This document shows, in pieces, positions 23,821 to 34,250 of a stretch of DNA of 64,000 nucleotides. A model generated the notes under the pieces. It was given only the letters and a program-made list of their open reading frames with translations, did not search any database and was not told where the DNA came from. The stretch spans positions 17,623,501 to 17,687,500 of the forward strand of contig NC_088308.1 in assembly GCF_910592395.1 (NCBI RefSeq). The letters are read 5' to 3'. The translations under genes were made by a program, and so were the position numbers. Numbering within the stretch: position 1 is the stretch's first letter; the number at the start of each line of letters is the position of its first letter. Source of the DNA: Lineus longissimus (Eukaryota > Nemertea > Pilidiophora > Heteronemertea > Lineidae).

Positions 23821-24165
23821 CAATCACGCTCATGGTTGTAAACATTTACCACCGCGGTGAGAAATATTTTCAACCGCGGTGGTAATTATTTTCAACCGCG
23901 GTGAGAAATATTTTCAACCGCGGTGGTAAATATTTTCAACCGCGGTGGTAATTATTTTCAACCGCGGTGGTAAATATTTTCAACCGCGGTGAGAAATGTT
24001 TTCAACCGCTGTGGTAATTATTTTCCACCCGGCGGTTTCAAATATATCCGACGGCGGTTGTAAATCGGGAGAGAAAAAATCATATTGAAAAGAAAAAATC
24101 GCATTGTATTAAGAATTTTTTCAAATATATAGAAAATAAACGCATGTCATGTATGGGCCACCGTA
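23821..24165 (-). repeat. Right terminal inverted repeat with ACCGCGG array
   Basis: 345-bp reverse complement of the left end. It has the same ~22-bp motif array in inverted orientation with a slightly different copy number, and ends ..GGGCCACCGTA. Confidence 0.9.
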
Positions 24166-24171
24166 CAACTA
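24166..24171. repeat. Right target-site duplication CAACTA
   Basis: Second copy of the 6-bp duplication made by the integrase-type transposon. Confidence 0.95.
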
Positions 24172-25530
24172 CATGTACACTACGGTCTTGATTCAACATT
24201 CCGGTTTGATCACCGTCTTTACCTGTGTCAACGTGTGCAATTTAAAAGGATGTTTATGCCAGCGTTCATAAAATGGTTGATGATCAGTGTTTGACAGCCG
24301 TCTTCACTGCATTTAGTACACTCTTAGAAATAAAGGTTTTATGAATGTATACATACATCATACTGAACTTCCAGCGGTTTTGCCTCCGTAGCCTCCACAC
24401 ATACCACTGAAGTAATACGTGTCATTTTTCTGTATATCGCGCGTCTCATTTTACGGTGCACCTCACCCAAATTTGATCTGATTCTGCTGTATGCAATGTA
24501 CACTATCTGTATACGGTACATAAAACAGCATATGGTGAGCCTGTTTTTCGATCACACCGACTTCACCTTCCATGGCCAATGCGCTGCTAATATGAACTGG
24601 ATTGCGAAAGGACTTCACGAGGTTTCCCTTTTAATCTTCTCTAGTGACACTGCGGAAAAAGCAAATTGTGGTTTTTGCATGAGATTTAAAAACGCTACAC
24701 TTGCCGAGATATCAGGCTTAGGTGCACCCAGGACGACATTTACCCTTTCCGCGTTTATGAGTGAGTAAAACTGATCAACTTCAGTGTCAAATAGATTGCA
24801 TACTTTTCATCAATGTATAGACGCGCGTTGACTGGAAGCTTGGCAATGTCAATATATTGAGGGTCAAGATGTCATACATCCGTGATCAATCCTGTCGCAC
24901 ATGAAAAGAAGGCAGTCATATAAAACTTGCGCCTAATGTCATTCTCCCGTCGGTCATTCATCATATCCTGTCAGAGGATTGAGTTTACTCAGGCTAAGTC
25001 GATTTGGTCGTGAAAATTGCGTGAGCCCTCTAATATTTTGCACTGTATTCGTGGGATTGTCAGAATTCGCTCTATATCTCGAACATATGGTTGCCATGTA
25101 TCCCGATAATTGTCAACCAACCCGACTAAGAATGATAAAGAGAAGGGATTGATTGTATTGGCTAGATTAATGAGAGCGAGCCGCAAAACCACACGATGTC
25201 CAGAGCTTAAATCACGGATCTACATGTATATCGCAGTGCTATAGATCCGTGCATAAATATACTCGGTGAAGAATGATTGCCCCATTCAAGCAAACAAGAT
25301 AATCATCCAGTCATAATACAATGTAATATACCGGTAAATGCATTTTCTGAGCATCTCATGTACATCTTATACACTACATCTCTCTGAGCCAAACTAAGCA
25401 TCACATCAAGCATTGAGCCGAGCTTTATACCCCGCTTTTCATCCAGCTGTTAATATACGTCGCGTTGCAAATGTCGGATTCGATCGGATCTCATCGGGTT
25501 TTTGCCTGTGTGTGTAAGCGGCCTTATACC
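24172..25530. other. Unit A DNA between the two large transposons, no gene
   Basis: Collinear with 45301-46656 in B. Short frames (24339-24521 minus and 24989-25192 minus) are identical in both copies, but recent duplication explains that. About 180 bp present in B (45120-45300) is missing here beside the transposon. Confidence 0.5.
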
Positions 25531-25537
25531 ATTTTGT

Positions 25538-25713
25538 GTCATTCAAACTTACTAACACTTTTGCATGTTACTCCATTTGGGCTCAAACACAAGAGTATCC
25601 CTTTAATTTTCTAAAGGGAGAACTGAGTTAACAGCTCGGCCGCCAGGCGGCGCCCTGACCGATCCCGCGAGATCGCGCCGATCTCATGCCGCCATATTCA
25701 GTCTTTACTCTTG
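25538..25713 (+). repeat. DIRS left inverted terminal repeat
   Basis: Reverse-complementary to 31758-31960 over CACTTTTGCATGTTACTCC.. through ..CATATTCAGTC; the outermost ~25 bp are less well matched. Confidence 0.9.
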
Positions 25714-25934
25714 TGCTTCTACGAAGCACATCGTTTTTTCAAAGCTGCCGTGAATTCGATTTAAAACCAAATTCAACCAGCCAAGTCTAGACGATTTTTG
25801 GGTTCATTCACCTACGGAGTAGACCGCCAAACTAATCTTGGCATTAGTATTGTCCAGTCTATTTAATTATAGACTTTTTCTTAGCTAGCTCAGTCGACCC
25901 GGCTCCATTAATAATTGCGTCCTTTCTGGCCTAC

Positions 25935-28181
25935 TTGGGGTTTCCAGTGTTTTTATTGTCATTGGTACCATTTTTTATATGGCGTACCCCTCCGACGGCA
26001 TCCTTTATCTCACCACAAAGGAATGCGTCTGGTGGCGGGAAACGGGCCGCGAAGACGCCTAAACCCTCTTCCGGTTCCGTTTCCGGTCATATAACCCGGA
26101 GGTCTACCAAACCTCCCGCCACCACCCCTTCCGTCAGCCGAGTTCCGGTTCCGGCCGCGGCTGCGAAGGATGCGGGATCAGACATTATTAATGTCTGTGG
26201 TCCCAAGGGAGACTTACATCCAGTAAGTCTCCAAGGGTTTAATATACCCTGGACCTCAGGGAACCTTCCGGTTCCTCTGTCGTCCGCTCCCCCGAGTACA
26301 AGCCCTTTGTACCCGCGGGAGCACCCTGCTTCCGGTCCGCCGATTGCAGTTCCGGTTGCTGACGCGGGTTCCCGTTTATCAGTAACCGAAGACTCTACTG
26401 GGGGTTTTTCTCAGTCTTTACTGCGAAATAACCCCAGTCCTCACGGACACAGTAGAGTAGGGACGGACTATATGACGCCACCTCCGAAACGCCATGCGTC
26501 TTCGGTAACAGCGTTTCCGCCCTCCGTACCTCCTTCTAAAAGGGCAACCGGTAGCTCCATACCGGCGAAGGAGTTACGGGCATTTCCGGTTTCGGACTTC
26601 GTCCTGCCGGAAATGCAGGCACCTCCCTACGTTGGCCAACCTCTTAGGTGGAGCCAACCGGAAGTGCCACCCCCTCCTCGTAGCAGAGGCGTCGTTCCCA
26701 TGGAACGAGCTACGCAGAGAGGACATCTGAACTCTAGTTCAGAATATGGGCATCTTCCGCTTCCGGAAGACCCATTCGCCCGTACATACGGCTACGAGGG
26801 TTCGCTTATGCGCTCACCCTCGCCTCAACCGCCCGTCGTTGAGAGAAGCCGCACGTCGGGTCCGGAACCCATGTCGGGACAGCAATTGTCCCAGCTCATC
26901 CAGATGGTAGCAGGTCTTACTGATAGACTCAGCCATCTGGAGCAGGGTTCCGGTTCCTCTGGTGCGCCTGGTCCCATCGGATACCCACCATCCGACTCCT
27001 CTATTTTAGAGGAATTTTCTGAGAACGAGAGTTCTCAGCCAGGCTACCGCTCCCCCAATCAGGAGGAGCTGTCACCAGAGGAGGCCAGTATCTTGTCGGA
27101 TATGAGGACACTCAGATCCTTGATCAGAGCGTACCTCCCGCAGGATCTGTGCCCTACCCCGCCGGAACTGCCAGCCTTATCTACACCGACCTTTTCACTT
27201 TGGGGACAGGAAGTGGATCCCAATCCACAGGTTTCTCAGGGCTCCACTCGGGCACTTGAATTCCTTCCTCCCTCCCCGTCGGTGTTAGCAGTCTCTGAAC
27301 TTTTGGAGCGTACAATCAGAGACTCCCAAGGCGCCCACCAACGTACTTCCATCCCTGTCCTTCCGGCAGTCGGACCGGAAGCTTGGTGTAAACCGGGGAA
27401 GTTGTTCACGGCACAACTTCCTCCCGTTAGGCAGTACCGCGCTGACTATTATCGAGTCAGCTCGGCCGGCCGTCCAGCTGCAGCATCGACTTCCATATTA
27501 AAGGACGATGTACAGCTGGACCAACTTGTGCCTAGGGTGACCTCCTCCTCGGCTTACCGAGACCTTAGAGCACAAGAGGGTCTGGCCAAAAACACGTTAG
27601 CGGTGCTCTCCTACGCAGAGCACACTAACCTGGCCCTAGCCAGATCCCTAAAGGATAATGAGTCACTATCTGATGACACAAAATCGCTTGTGACATCCTT
27701 GTCACATTCGATTAGGCACGCTATTGCTCTGTCCGCCAAGACCGCAGCAAATAGCGTCCTACTCCGTAGAGACGCCGCACTGGGCTCTCTCAATGTCATC
27801 AGATCCCTCCAGCTGGAAGGGGCCTTAAGAACCGCTCCTATGGACGGTTCTTTCCTGTTCGCAGATTCTGTACAAGAGGCGGCTCAAGCACAGAAAGATT
27901 GGGACAAATTATATGCCCCCACTGCGACACAGAGGGCCAATACCTCTCTACCTAACGCTAGAAAGATAAAGAGGCCCCAGCAGGCATCGGGTTCAATCCC
28001 GTACGCCAGGCAGGTCCTGCCTAGGCCTACCCCGCCTAGTCAGCCTGCTCCTGCTGGATCCTTCCGACGGGAAGCGGAGGGTCGCCGGACTGGAAAGAGG
28101 AAAAATACTTCCTCTAACCAGGGTGGATCCGGTCCGACTAAGCATTCCTTTCGTCCAAGGGGTGCAGGCCGGAAGAAGTGA
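25935..28181 (+). CDS. DIRS ORF1 (gag-like)
   Basis: A 748-codon open frame. The true start is unclear: there is no in-frame ATG near the 5' end, and the first codons may be leader or an unseen short exon. The N-terminal 350 residues are rich in Pro/Ser and low-complexity. The C-terminal 300 have the helical pattern common to DIRS gag (ADYYRVSS..LVPRV..YRDLRAQEGLAKN..SIRHAIALSAKTAANSVLLRRDAAL) and a basic tail (KRKNTSSNQGG..RPRGAGRKK), suited to nucleic-acid binding. It overlaps the start of the pol frame. Confidence 0.8.
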   Translation: MGFPVFLLSLVPFFIWRTPPTASFISPQRNASGGGKRAAKTPKPSSGSVSGHITRRSTKPPATTPSVSRVPVPAAAAKDAGSDIINVCGPKGDLHPVSLQGFNIPWTSGNLPVPLSSAPPSTSPLYPREHPASGPPIAVPVADAGSRLSVTEDSTGGFSQSLLRNNPSPHGHSRVGTDYMTPPPKRHASSVTAFPPSVPPSKRATGSSIPAKELRAFPVSDFVLPEMQAPPYVGQPLRWSQPEVPPPPRSRGVVPMERATQRGHLNSSSEYGHLPLPEDPFARTYGYEGSLMRSPSPQPPVVERSRTSGPEPMSGQQLSQLIQMVAGLTDRLSHLEQGSGSSGAPGPIGYPPSDSSILEEFSENESSQPGYRSPNQEELSPEEASILSDMRTLRSLIRAYLPQDLCPTPPELPALSTPTFSLWGQEVDPNPQVSQGSTRALEFLPPSPSVLAVSELLERTIRDSQGAHQRTSIPVLPAVGPEAWCKPGKLFTAQLPPVRQYRADYYRVSSAGRPAAASTSILKDDVQLDQLVPRVTSSSAYRDLRAQEGLAKNTLAVLSYAEHTNLALARSLKDNESLSDDTKSLVTSLSHSIRHAIALSAKTAANSVLLRRDAALGSLNVIRSLQLEGALRTAPMDGSFLFADSVQEAAQAQKDWDKLYAPTATQRANTSLPNARKIKRPQQASGSIPYARQVLPRPTPPSQPAPAGSFRREAEGRRTGKRKNTSSNQGGSGPTKHSFRPRGAGRKK

Positions 28182-28199
28182 CTCCCCCCCCCTCCTTTC

Positions 28200-30017
28200 T
28201 CCTCCCGGACGCAAAAAGGAGCCGACTCCGGTAGTCGGGGGCCGTCTGCAAAAATTTGCAGACATTTGGGACGATTGGTGCCCAAAGGGGTCCCCAGTCC
28301 CAAACATGTTGAGGTACGGAGTGAAACTAGATTTCAACCGTACCCCCCCCCCCGACTACCATATATCCAACCCCAGTTCAGCCACCGAAGGACCCATTCA
28401 AGGCCTTTGCCCTCCAAGCAGAGGTCGCGACATTACTGGAGAAGCAAGCTATCCAGGTCCTTCAAAATCCATGCTCCCCCGGCTTTTACAGCCACGTTTT
28501 CTTGGTTCCCAAGAAAGCAGGGACATGGAGGCTGATCATAGACCTTTCCAGGTTAAACACCTTCTTGAATGTTCCTCATTTCAAGATGGAAACCACCAGG
28601 TCTATAGCAACGGCGATACAGCCCAACGATTGGGCGGTATCGATGGATTTAACGGATGCGTACTTACATGTAACGATCCATCCAGACTATCAACACTTCC
28701 TTCGATTCCATTACGAAGGAAAGACGTATCAATTCAGGGCCCTACCGTTCGGTCTGGCATCGGCACCCCTAATTTTTACGATGATAGTCACAGCCTTCGT
28801 CGCTCCCTTTCACGTGATGGGGTTCAAGCTCCATCACTACCTAGACGATTGGCTACTCCGTTGCAAATCGCGGGAACTACTACTGCAACAACTTCAGGTT
28901 CTAAAGCAAAAAGTAGTTTCCGCAGGTTGGATTATCAACGAAACAAAGTCAGAATTCATACCATCCCAAGACTTCGTTTACGTTGGAGTTCGGTTCCTTA
29001 CGGCCATAGGGAAAATGCTGCCCCCCCCTAGACAGGATAAAGAAAATTCTTCATCTCGTCGCAGAATTCAGAGGAAGGACTCAAGCTCCCGCAAGGCGAT
29101 GCTTGAGCCTTTTGGGACTTCTGAATTCGGCAGCAGACCAAATCCCTCTTGGCCGTCTATATATGCGTCCCATCCAGATGTTTCTAATGTCTCTATGGAA
29201 ACCCCACAGGGACCCATTAGACAAGTTGGTATTGATACCTCAATACCTACTCAAGAACGTCTGGAACTTCTGGGAGTCGGAGACTCGTCTCCAAAGCGGT
29301 GTAGATCTTGCTCCACCGCCCCCAGAAGTGTCCCTGTTCACAGATGCTTCCCTACTAGGGTGGGGAGCACATCTGAACAACGGGGACATGTCCATAAGGG
29401 GTCTATGGACAAGGGAGGAGACCATTCTTTCAATAAATATATTGGAAATGAAGGCTGTCCTTCTTGCCGTGAGGGCTCTTTCCCTTCACCTGAAGAATCG
29501 GAGAGTAACCCTGTTCTCCGACAATTCTACAGTAGTAGCATATGTCAGGAGACAGGGAGGCACAAAGTCCGGCATTCTTTGCCAGCTAACTTGGGAGCTT
29601 TACCATCTTTGTGCCGACCTTGGAGTATCGATATGTGCCAGACACATACCGGGCAATCGCAACATCCTTGCCGACGCCCTGTCCCGTCAGAACAAACTAG
29701 TTCAGACAGAATGGACACTCCATCAGGAGATTGTAGACGACCTTTGTCGCCTTTGGCAATCTCCGAAGGTAGATCTGTTCGCCACCAGGCTGAACAATCG
29801 CCTTCCCATCTATTACTCTCCACTTCCGGACGAAGAGGCCCTGGAAGTCGACAGCCTTACAGCCTCTTGGGTCGGGCTGAACGCATATGCGTTTCCACCC
29901 CTCCCTCTCATCCAACCAGTCCTGAACAAGATCTTGACCAGCCACCCGGTGAGAATAACTCTCATCGCACCTTGCTGGCCAAATCAGGCCTGTTCCCAGC
30001 CTTGCTGGAGCTCCTGA
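28200..30017 (+). pseudogene. DIRS pol: reverse transcriptase and RNase H, frameshifted
   Basis: The polymerase is spread over three frames. Frame 1 (about 28230-28345) has VVGGRLQKFADIWDDWC..LDFNRTPPP. Frame 2 (about 28350-29025) has the RT core: KKAGTWRLIIDLSRLN, FRALPFGLASAP and the YLDDWL catalytic box. Frame 3 (about 29025-29990) has RNase H (LFTDASLLGWGAHL, LEMKAVLLAV, FSDNSTVVAYVRRQGG, ILADALSR), then a VDLFATRLN segment. The first two shifts fall in poly-C runs (28343-28352 and about 29020-29028). A third near 29985 puts the WFPALLELLIDHPRSLP continuation in frame 2. They are either real lesions or homopolymer errors. Confidence 0.85.
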
Positions 30018-30042
30018 TAGACCACCCCAGGAGTCTTCCTAC

Positions 30043-31182
30043 TTGGAAGCACCTCCTGTGGCACCCCCTGGGGAGATGCTACCACCAGAACCCTGGATTT
30101 TTCAAGTTTCACGCCTGGAACTTATCCAGTTGCATCTCCACCAGAAAGGCTTTTCGGACATCGCTGTCAAGCGCATGTCCGCACCTCAAAGGGGGTCTAC
30201 CCTTGATGTGTATCAAGGAAAGTGGTCTACCTTCACTTCCTGGTGCAGGGAGAACGGAGTTAATCCGATCTCTCCCTCTATATACAGATTAGTTGATTTC
30301 TTCATTGAATTATTCACGGAAAGACAACTATCTGTCAAGGCTATAAAAGGGTACAAGTCCGCCATCGCTTCTACCCTCCGTGTTTTAAGCACCTGGGATC
30401 TTCGTTGGGAGGACCAAATAACCCCTCTTTTCAGAGGAATGTTATTAGAGCGTCCTAGACCGGTTCACAACACCCCTAAATGGGACCTTTCTGTTGTCCT
30501 TAAGGTGCTCATGAGGCATCCTTTTGAACCCATGTCTATTTCACCCATGAAATATCTGACACTCAAAACGGTCTTTCTAGTAGCCTTGGCTACCGCCCAA
30601 CGGAGATCAGAGCTCCATGCACTTTCTTTTAAGAAGCTGGCTTTTAGAGAGGGAGGGGAGGTTATCCTGGCTTTCATACCAGGCTTTCTGGCGAAGAACC
30701 AGGGACCGGCCGCCTCTCGGCCCCCGGTTACTATTCCCTCTCTGTCAAGAACGATCTCATATGATCTTCCTGACAGAACTTTATGTCCCGTCAGGGCCCT
30801 AAAGTTCTACATAAATAGGACAAAACCTCCCGGTATCCGCCAGGGGAGAGAGCGTTTGTTTTTGTCCTATAAGGAGGGAAATAAACGAGAGATAGCGGCC
30901 GCCACTATTTCAAGGTGGATTGTGCAGACTATTCGTTTTTCCTACAACACCTTGAAGACTTCCTCTGATCTTCGTGCGCTAGCTAACATCTCAGCGCACG
31001 AAGTTAGAGCACTAGCCACCTCCTGGGCTAACTACCGAGGAGTTGCTCTTCAAGAAGTCGTTTCCGCTGCATGTTGGAGTAATCACTCCACATTCTCTCG
31101 TTTCTACCTACGAGACGTTTCTTCCCTCGTAGATGGCATGCACACAATCGGCCCGATTGTGTCTGCGGGGCATGTTGTTTGA
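30043..31182 (+). CDS. DIRS tyrosine recombinase
   Basis: 379-codon intact frame overlapping the end of pol. The N-terminal half is the SAM-like core-binding region (STLDVYQGKWSTFTSWC..). The catalytic half has R187/R188 (ATAQRRSEL), HEVR at 319-322, a His/Trp segment (ACWSNHSTFSRFY) and the Tyr nucleophile at 355. This is the recombinase that integrates the circular DNA form, in place of the DDE integrase of LTR elements. The start is uncertain because in DIRS it often overlaps pol. The conserved region begins near residue 30. Confidence 0.9.
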   Translation: MEAPPVAPPGEMLPPEPWIFQVSRLELIQLHLHQKGFSDIAVKRMSAPQRGSTLDVYQGKWSTFTSWCRENGVNPISPSIYRLVDFFIELFTERQLSVKAIKGYKSAIASTLRVLSTWDLRWEDQITPLFRGMLLERPRPVHNTPKWDLSVVLKVLMRHPFEPMSISPMKYLTLKTVFLVALATAQRRSELHALSFKKLAFREGGEVILAFIPGFLAKNQGPAASRPPVTIPSLSRTISYDLPDRTLCPVRALKFYINRTKPPGIRQGRERLFLSYKEGNKREIAAATISRWIVQTIRFSYNTLKTSSDLRALANISAHEVRALATSWANYRGVALQEVVSAACWSNHSTFSRFYLRDVSSLVDGMHTIGPIVSAGHVV

Positions 31183-31620
31183 TCCTGGCTAGATCAAAAG
31201 AGGGGAGGGGAGCCCGATTGAAGAGTCAAACGCGCATCTTGCGCCATTTTTGATATGCCCTATCTTCAACAATCCAGGCAACCCCTAGTAGACTAGAAAG
31301 GACGCAATTTCTTATTGTTGTTTAGCAATAACTCATTCTACACCCTTGAACATGCCTTACTTGCTCTAAGCTCTGTTGCCGGAAAGAAGATGGTTTTATT
31401 ACGCAATTCTAGCGCTTTCCGGAGAATGGGTCTATTACTCTCTATAATTCGATTGTAATACCGAGATCAAAATACCGGTCCCCCGGTTCTCCCCATTTCT
31501 TTCCCCTGGCGGTCCTCCTTAGCTAATATGCCGGTGGTGCCTCCTTGATGGAACAACAGCTCAGCCTTAGGTAAGTCCTCGTTTCCCACCTCCAATAGGT
31601 TGCTGGGATTCGATGCAAAA
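31183..31620. other. DIRS 3' untranslated segment
   Basis: Non-coding DNA between the recombinase stop and the internal complementary region. Confidence 0.6.
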
Positions 31621-31710
31621 GTGTTCCATAGGTAAGTTTGAATGACACAAAATGCCCATTTCCTTACAAGAAATGGCCATTTTGTTAGTTCATACTTACC
31701 TATGGAACAC
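31621..31710. repeat. DIRS internal complementary region (circle junction)
   Basis: 31621-31646 (..GTAAGTTTGAATGAC) is complementary to the outer left end. 31647-31706 (ACAAAATGCCCATTTCC..) is the exact complement of the outer right end. The two ends are thus joined head to tail, as in the rolling-circle junction template of DIRS1. The region is itself a partial hairpin (TGTTCCATAGGTAAG..CTTACCTATGGAACA). Confidence 0.9.
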
Positions 31711-31757
31711 GGCCCTCCCGCCGTCCCCACAAACGGGACATACTCTTTGTTAACGCT

Positions 31758-31975
31758 CAAGAGTAAGACTGAATATGGCGGCATGAGATCGGCGCGATCT
31801 CGCGGGATCGGTCAGGGCGCCGCCTGGCGGCCGAGCTGTTAACTCAGTTCTCCCCTTAGAAAATTAAAGGGATACTCTTGTGTTTGAGCCCAAATGGAGT
31901 AACATGCAAAAGTGTTCCATAGGTAAGTATGAACTAACAAAATGGCCATTTCTTGTAAGGAAATGGGCATTTTGT
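31758..31975 (-). repeat. DIRS right inverted terminal repeat with extension
   Basis: Inverse of the left repeat plus about 40 extra terminal bases (AATGGCCATTTCTTGTAAGG..) that the left end lacks. An outer right extension is usual for DIRS elements. Confidence 0.9.
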
Positions 31976-32096
31976 CTGGTCATTTGGCAGTACGGACCCA
32001 CCTGATTCAGCTAGGATGTTGCGACTGCAACCGCTGGTACATGTCAAAATGGGGCACCCTGCTCTGTCATGTCTGTAGCAATGGAATGTAGGCCTA

Positions 32097-32967
32097 GGTA
32101 AAAAAGGTACTGAAAAAATGGTACAGGAAAAAAAGGTACGGTAGAAAAGGTACTGAAAAATGGTACAGGAAAAAGATTTAGAATTTAAAACAGGAATTTA
32201 GTTTGTTTTCTGCATTGTACAGCAGTGCCCAATTTATTATTTAATTTTGATCAGGAAGCAAACTTGTCTTGTCGTGGCTTTTAGGGTTTCTCCAGGATTG
32301 GGAATAACTACTCGTACATAATTTGTTCTATCGTAGCATCCAGTCTAATTGGTCCGATCAGGTGATGCGGATAGCCATTAAATAGATCTATAAGCAAATG
32401 AGATTGTGATTGGAGTTTTTAAAATTGTTTTCAGATACTATTGTTTTGCTTTAGGCTTGGATCTCTCTGAAGACATACTTAGGGGGAGAGTAACTAGCCA
32501 GTTAGATTGATTATAATTATGCTTGTTCTTGAGATGGTATCCGGCTGAACAAGACATATGCAAGAATGCGTGTCTGAATAAATCACCTTTCATTTAATTA
32601 AGAATAAAACAACAAAAGATGTTTTTTTAATGAATGGAGTGATACCTTTCTTTCGTGCAGAGGGGAGAGGGGGGGGGATTCAACGTCTTTTTTTGTATAA
32701 GATGAAGTTATTTTGGTTTCCCTTTGCTCATAATCTTGCTCTCCCCCTCAAACACAGCTTATTTTTCCTGGAGAAACCCCGGCCTAAGCCACAACAAGAC
32801 AAGCTTGCTTCCTGATCAAAATAATTCGGCACTGCTGTACTTAAATTCCTATAATCAAGAGAAAAACATTTCCTGTACTTTTTTCCTGTACCTTTTTTCA
32901 TGTACTTTTTTCCAGTAACTTTATTTCCTGTAGCTTTTTACCGTTCCTTTTTTCCTGCACCTTTTTC
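32097..32967. mobile_element. ~870-bp foldback element with long GGTACAGGAAAAA-rich inverted repeats
   Basis: Arms of about 210 bp. The left arm has GGTACTGAAAAAATGGTACAGG repeats, then TACAGCAGTGCCCAATT and TTTTGATCAGGAAGC up to TTTCTCCAGGA. The right arm (about 32760-32967) carries the inverse in the same order. The middle has no ORF. The element sits at the end of the array unit and recurs at 46785-47653. Confidence 0.8.
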
Positions 32968-33189
32968 ATCGTAAACCGTAGCAATGATACACCCGCAAAA
33001 AAACCCACTGCCGGATCTGCACAATCATGCATACAGTGATACATGTATAGTCTTTATAACAAGGACACAGCCGCACATGGCTTACAGGATAGAAATGCAA
33101 GCGAGCGAAGGAGCATACAGTTGACACTGGTCTGCGAGAATGGGTTTATGGGGACTTGGCTTCATTGTCAATTGTATGAGTTGATCAAG
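32968..33189. other. End of unit A, no gene
   Basis: Collinear with 47654-47876. An 84-codon frame (33043-33297) spans into the next unit and does not resemble a known protein. Confidence 0.5.
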
Positions 33190-34250
33190 CATATAGATGA
33201 GACAGCTGTCAGTCCATTGCAGGTTGGTGCCCCAAATGCACCGCGGCCAGTGATCCAAAGGTCTGTCCTAATAGCAGTCAGGCTGGACATGAAATAACAT
33301 TTTCATTAGTCTGCAAATAAAAAAAGCAACCAAATGTGAGCAGGGTCTGGTTTCTCAAAAAAACATTTTGTCACAGGCACTGGCGTTAACTTAACTTGGT
33401 ATTTATCGTCTTAAATCAAGTTAAGTTAACGGCAGTATTATTGACACTGACACAACTTGCTGAGCTCTGGCTAAATGAGACGCATGACACGTGTAGGGAA
33501 AGGGGAAAAGGGTAAAGGAAAAAATAAGTAGTCGTTTTAAAAATTCATTTTCCAATTAGTTCAGAAAAAGCCATAATTACATCTTGAGTTGGTGCAAATG
33601 TGAGGTTGTGAGTAAAACCACAACAAAGCCACTGTTTCTTGATCTTTTCCACACAATGACGTCTCTTCAGGCTGTTTTTTCCTATTAATCTTTACCTAAA
33701 ATCGTGAGAGATATGGGCGTGCTGTCAACTAACTCCATCTCATTTGATTTTCAAGAGATTTTCACTTTTATTGAACTTTACGGATAATCTTGTCAGACAT
33801 CTACACCCATGTTACATGTACGAGCCTTTTCCAAATATTTGGCCTGCATATGGTCAATACTTAGCCAGAACCGATCACATGCAAATGACGGTGCCCTGGA
33901 TATTGATTTATGCTCTGTTTACCTGAAATATCCTCATTAAAAATGCAGGCAACAGTTGGTAGAAATAATTATTTAAATATTGTCATACCTTTTAATCAGA
34001 TTAGAATCAAATTAGTGAAGAAACGGGCTGCTACACGTATGCGCAGATATCTGGAGCCAACCATAGAGCGCCAATTCTTCCTATTTTTACTGTGGTCCAG
34101 TGGCTCGGGTTTCGTCGGCGTGATACTGGGCAGGTGTCTGCCTAACTTGCTTTACTCTACCCAGGCCATATCTTCCTCGGGTTGCATGCCAAGGTATACA
34201 TTACCCGGGTCCTTTCAGGATGGGTGACATCTGAAAATCGCCCTATAGCG

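Larger units (their letters stand above)
13838..24165. mobile_element. 10.3-kb integrase-type DNA transposon (IS3EU-like) carrying a HECT ligase gene
   Basis: The ends are exact inverted repeats starting TACGGTGGCCCATACATGAC. The 6-bp duplication CAACTA flanks the element, and unit B supplies the empty site. The element carries a minus-strand IS3/rve-type transposase (22514-23734) and a plus-strand SAM-UIM-HECT gene (14277-21183). The 6-bp duplication, TAC..GTA ends and IS3-like transposase agree with what I know of the IS3EU superfamily. That assignment is from memory and unverified. A MITE and a LINE tail are nested inside. Confidence 0.92.
25538..31975 (+). mobile_element. DIRS-type tyrosine-recombinase retrotransposon
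   Basis: It has all DIRS hallmarks: inverted terminal repeats (25538-25713 and 31758-31975), gag, RT/RNase H, a tyrosine recombinase, and an internal complementary region just before the right repeat. It is absent from unit B, where host DNA reads CCATTTTGTCTGGTC (about 46655-46670). ATTTTGT occurs at both junctions (25531-25537 and 31969-31975) and once in the empty site. Confidence 0.95.
67..33189 (+). repeat. Tandem segmental duplication, unit A (with large insertions)
   Basis: Sequence from 67 onward is nearly identical to that from 33190 and 47877, in the same order and orientation: non-coding leader, polyprotein gene, Ly6 exons 2-3, then a more rearranged tail. Positions 1-66 do not match the DNA upstream of B or C, so the array edge or another insertion lies there. 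Unit A is about 33 kb because it contains the integrase-type transposon (13838-24165), the DIRS element (25538-31975) and an extra element at 8834-10412. Collinearity with unit B resumes after each: 12361 matches 43475, 24183 matches about 45301, and 31976 matches 46664. Confidence 0.93.

Noticed and set aside
33910-34227. 105-codon plus-strand frame (MLCLPEISS..) in B and C
   Set aside because: Unit A has an internal deletion and several changes, and the region is part of repeat-rich leader DNA.
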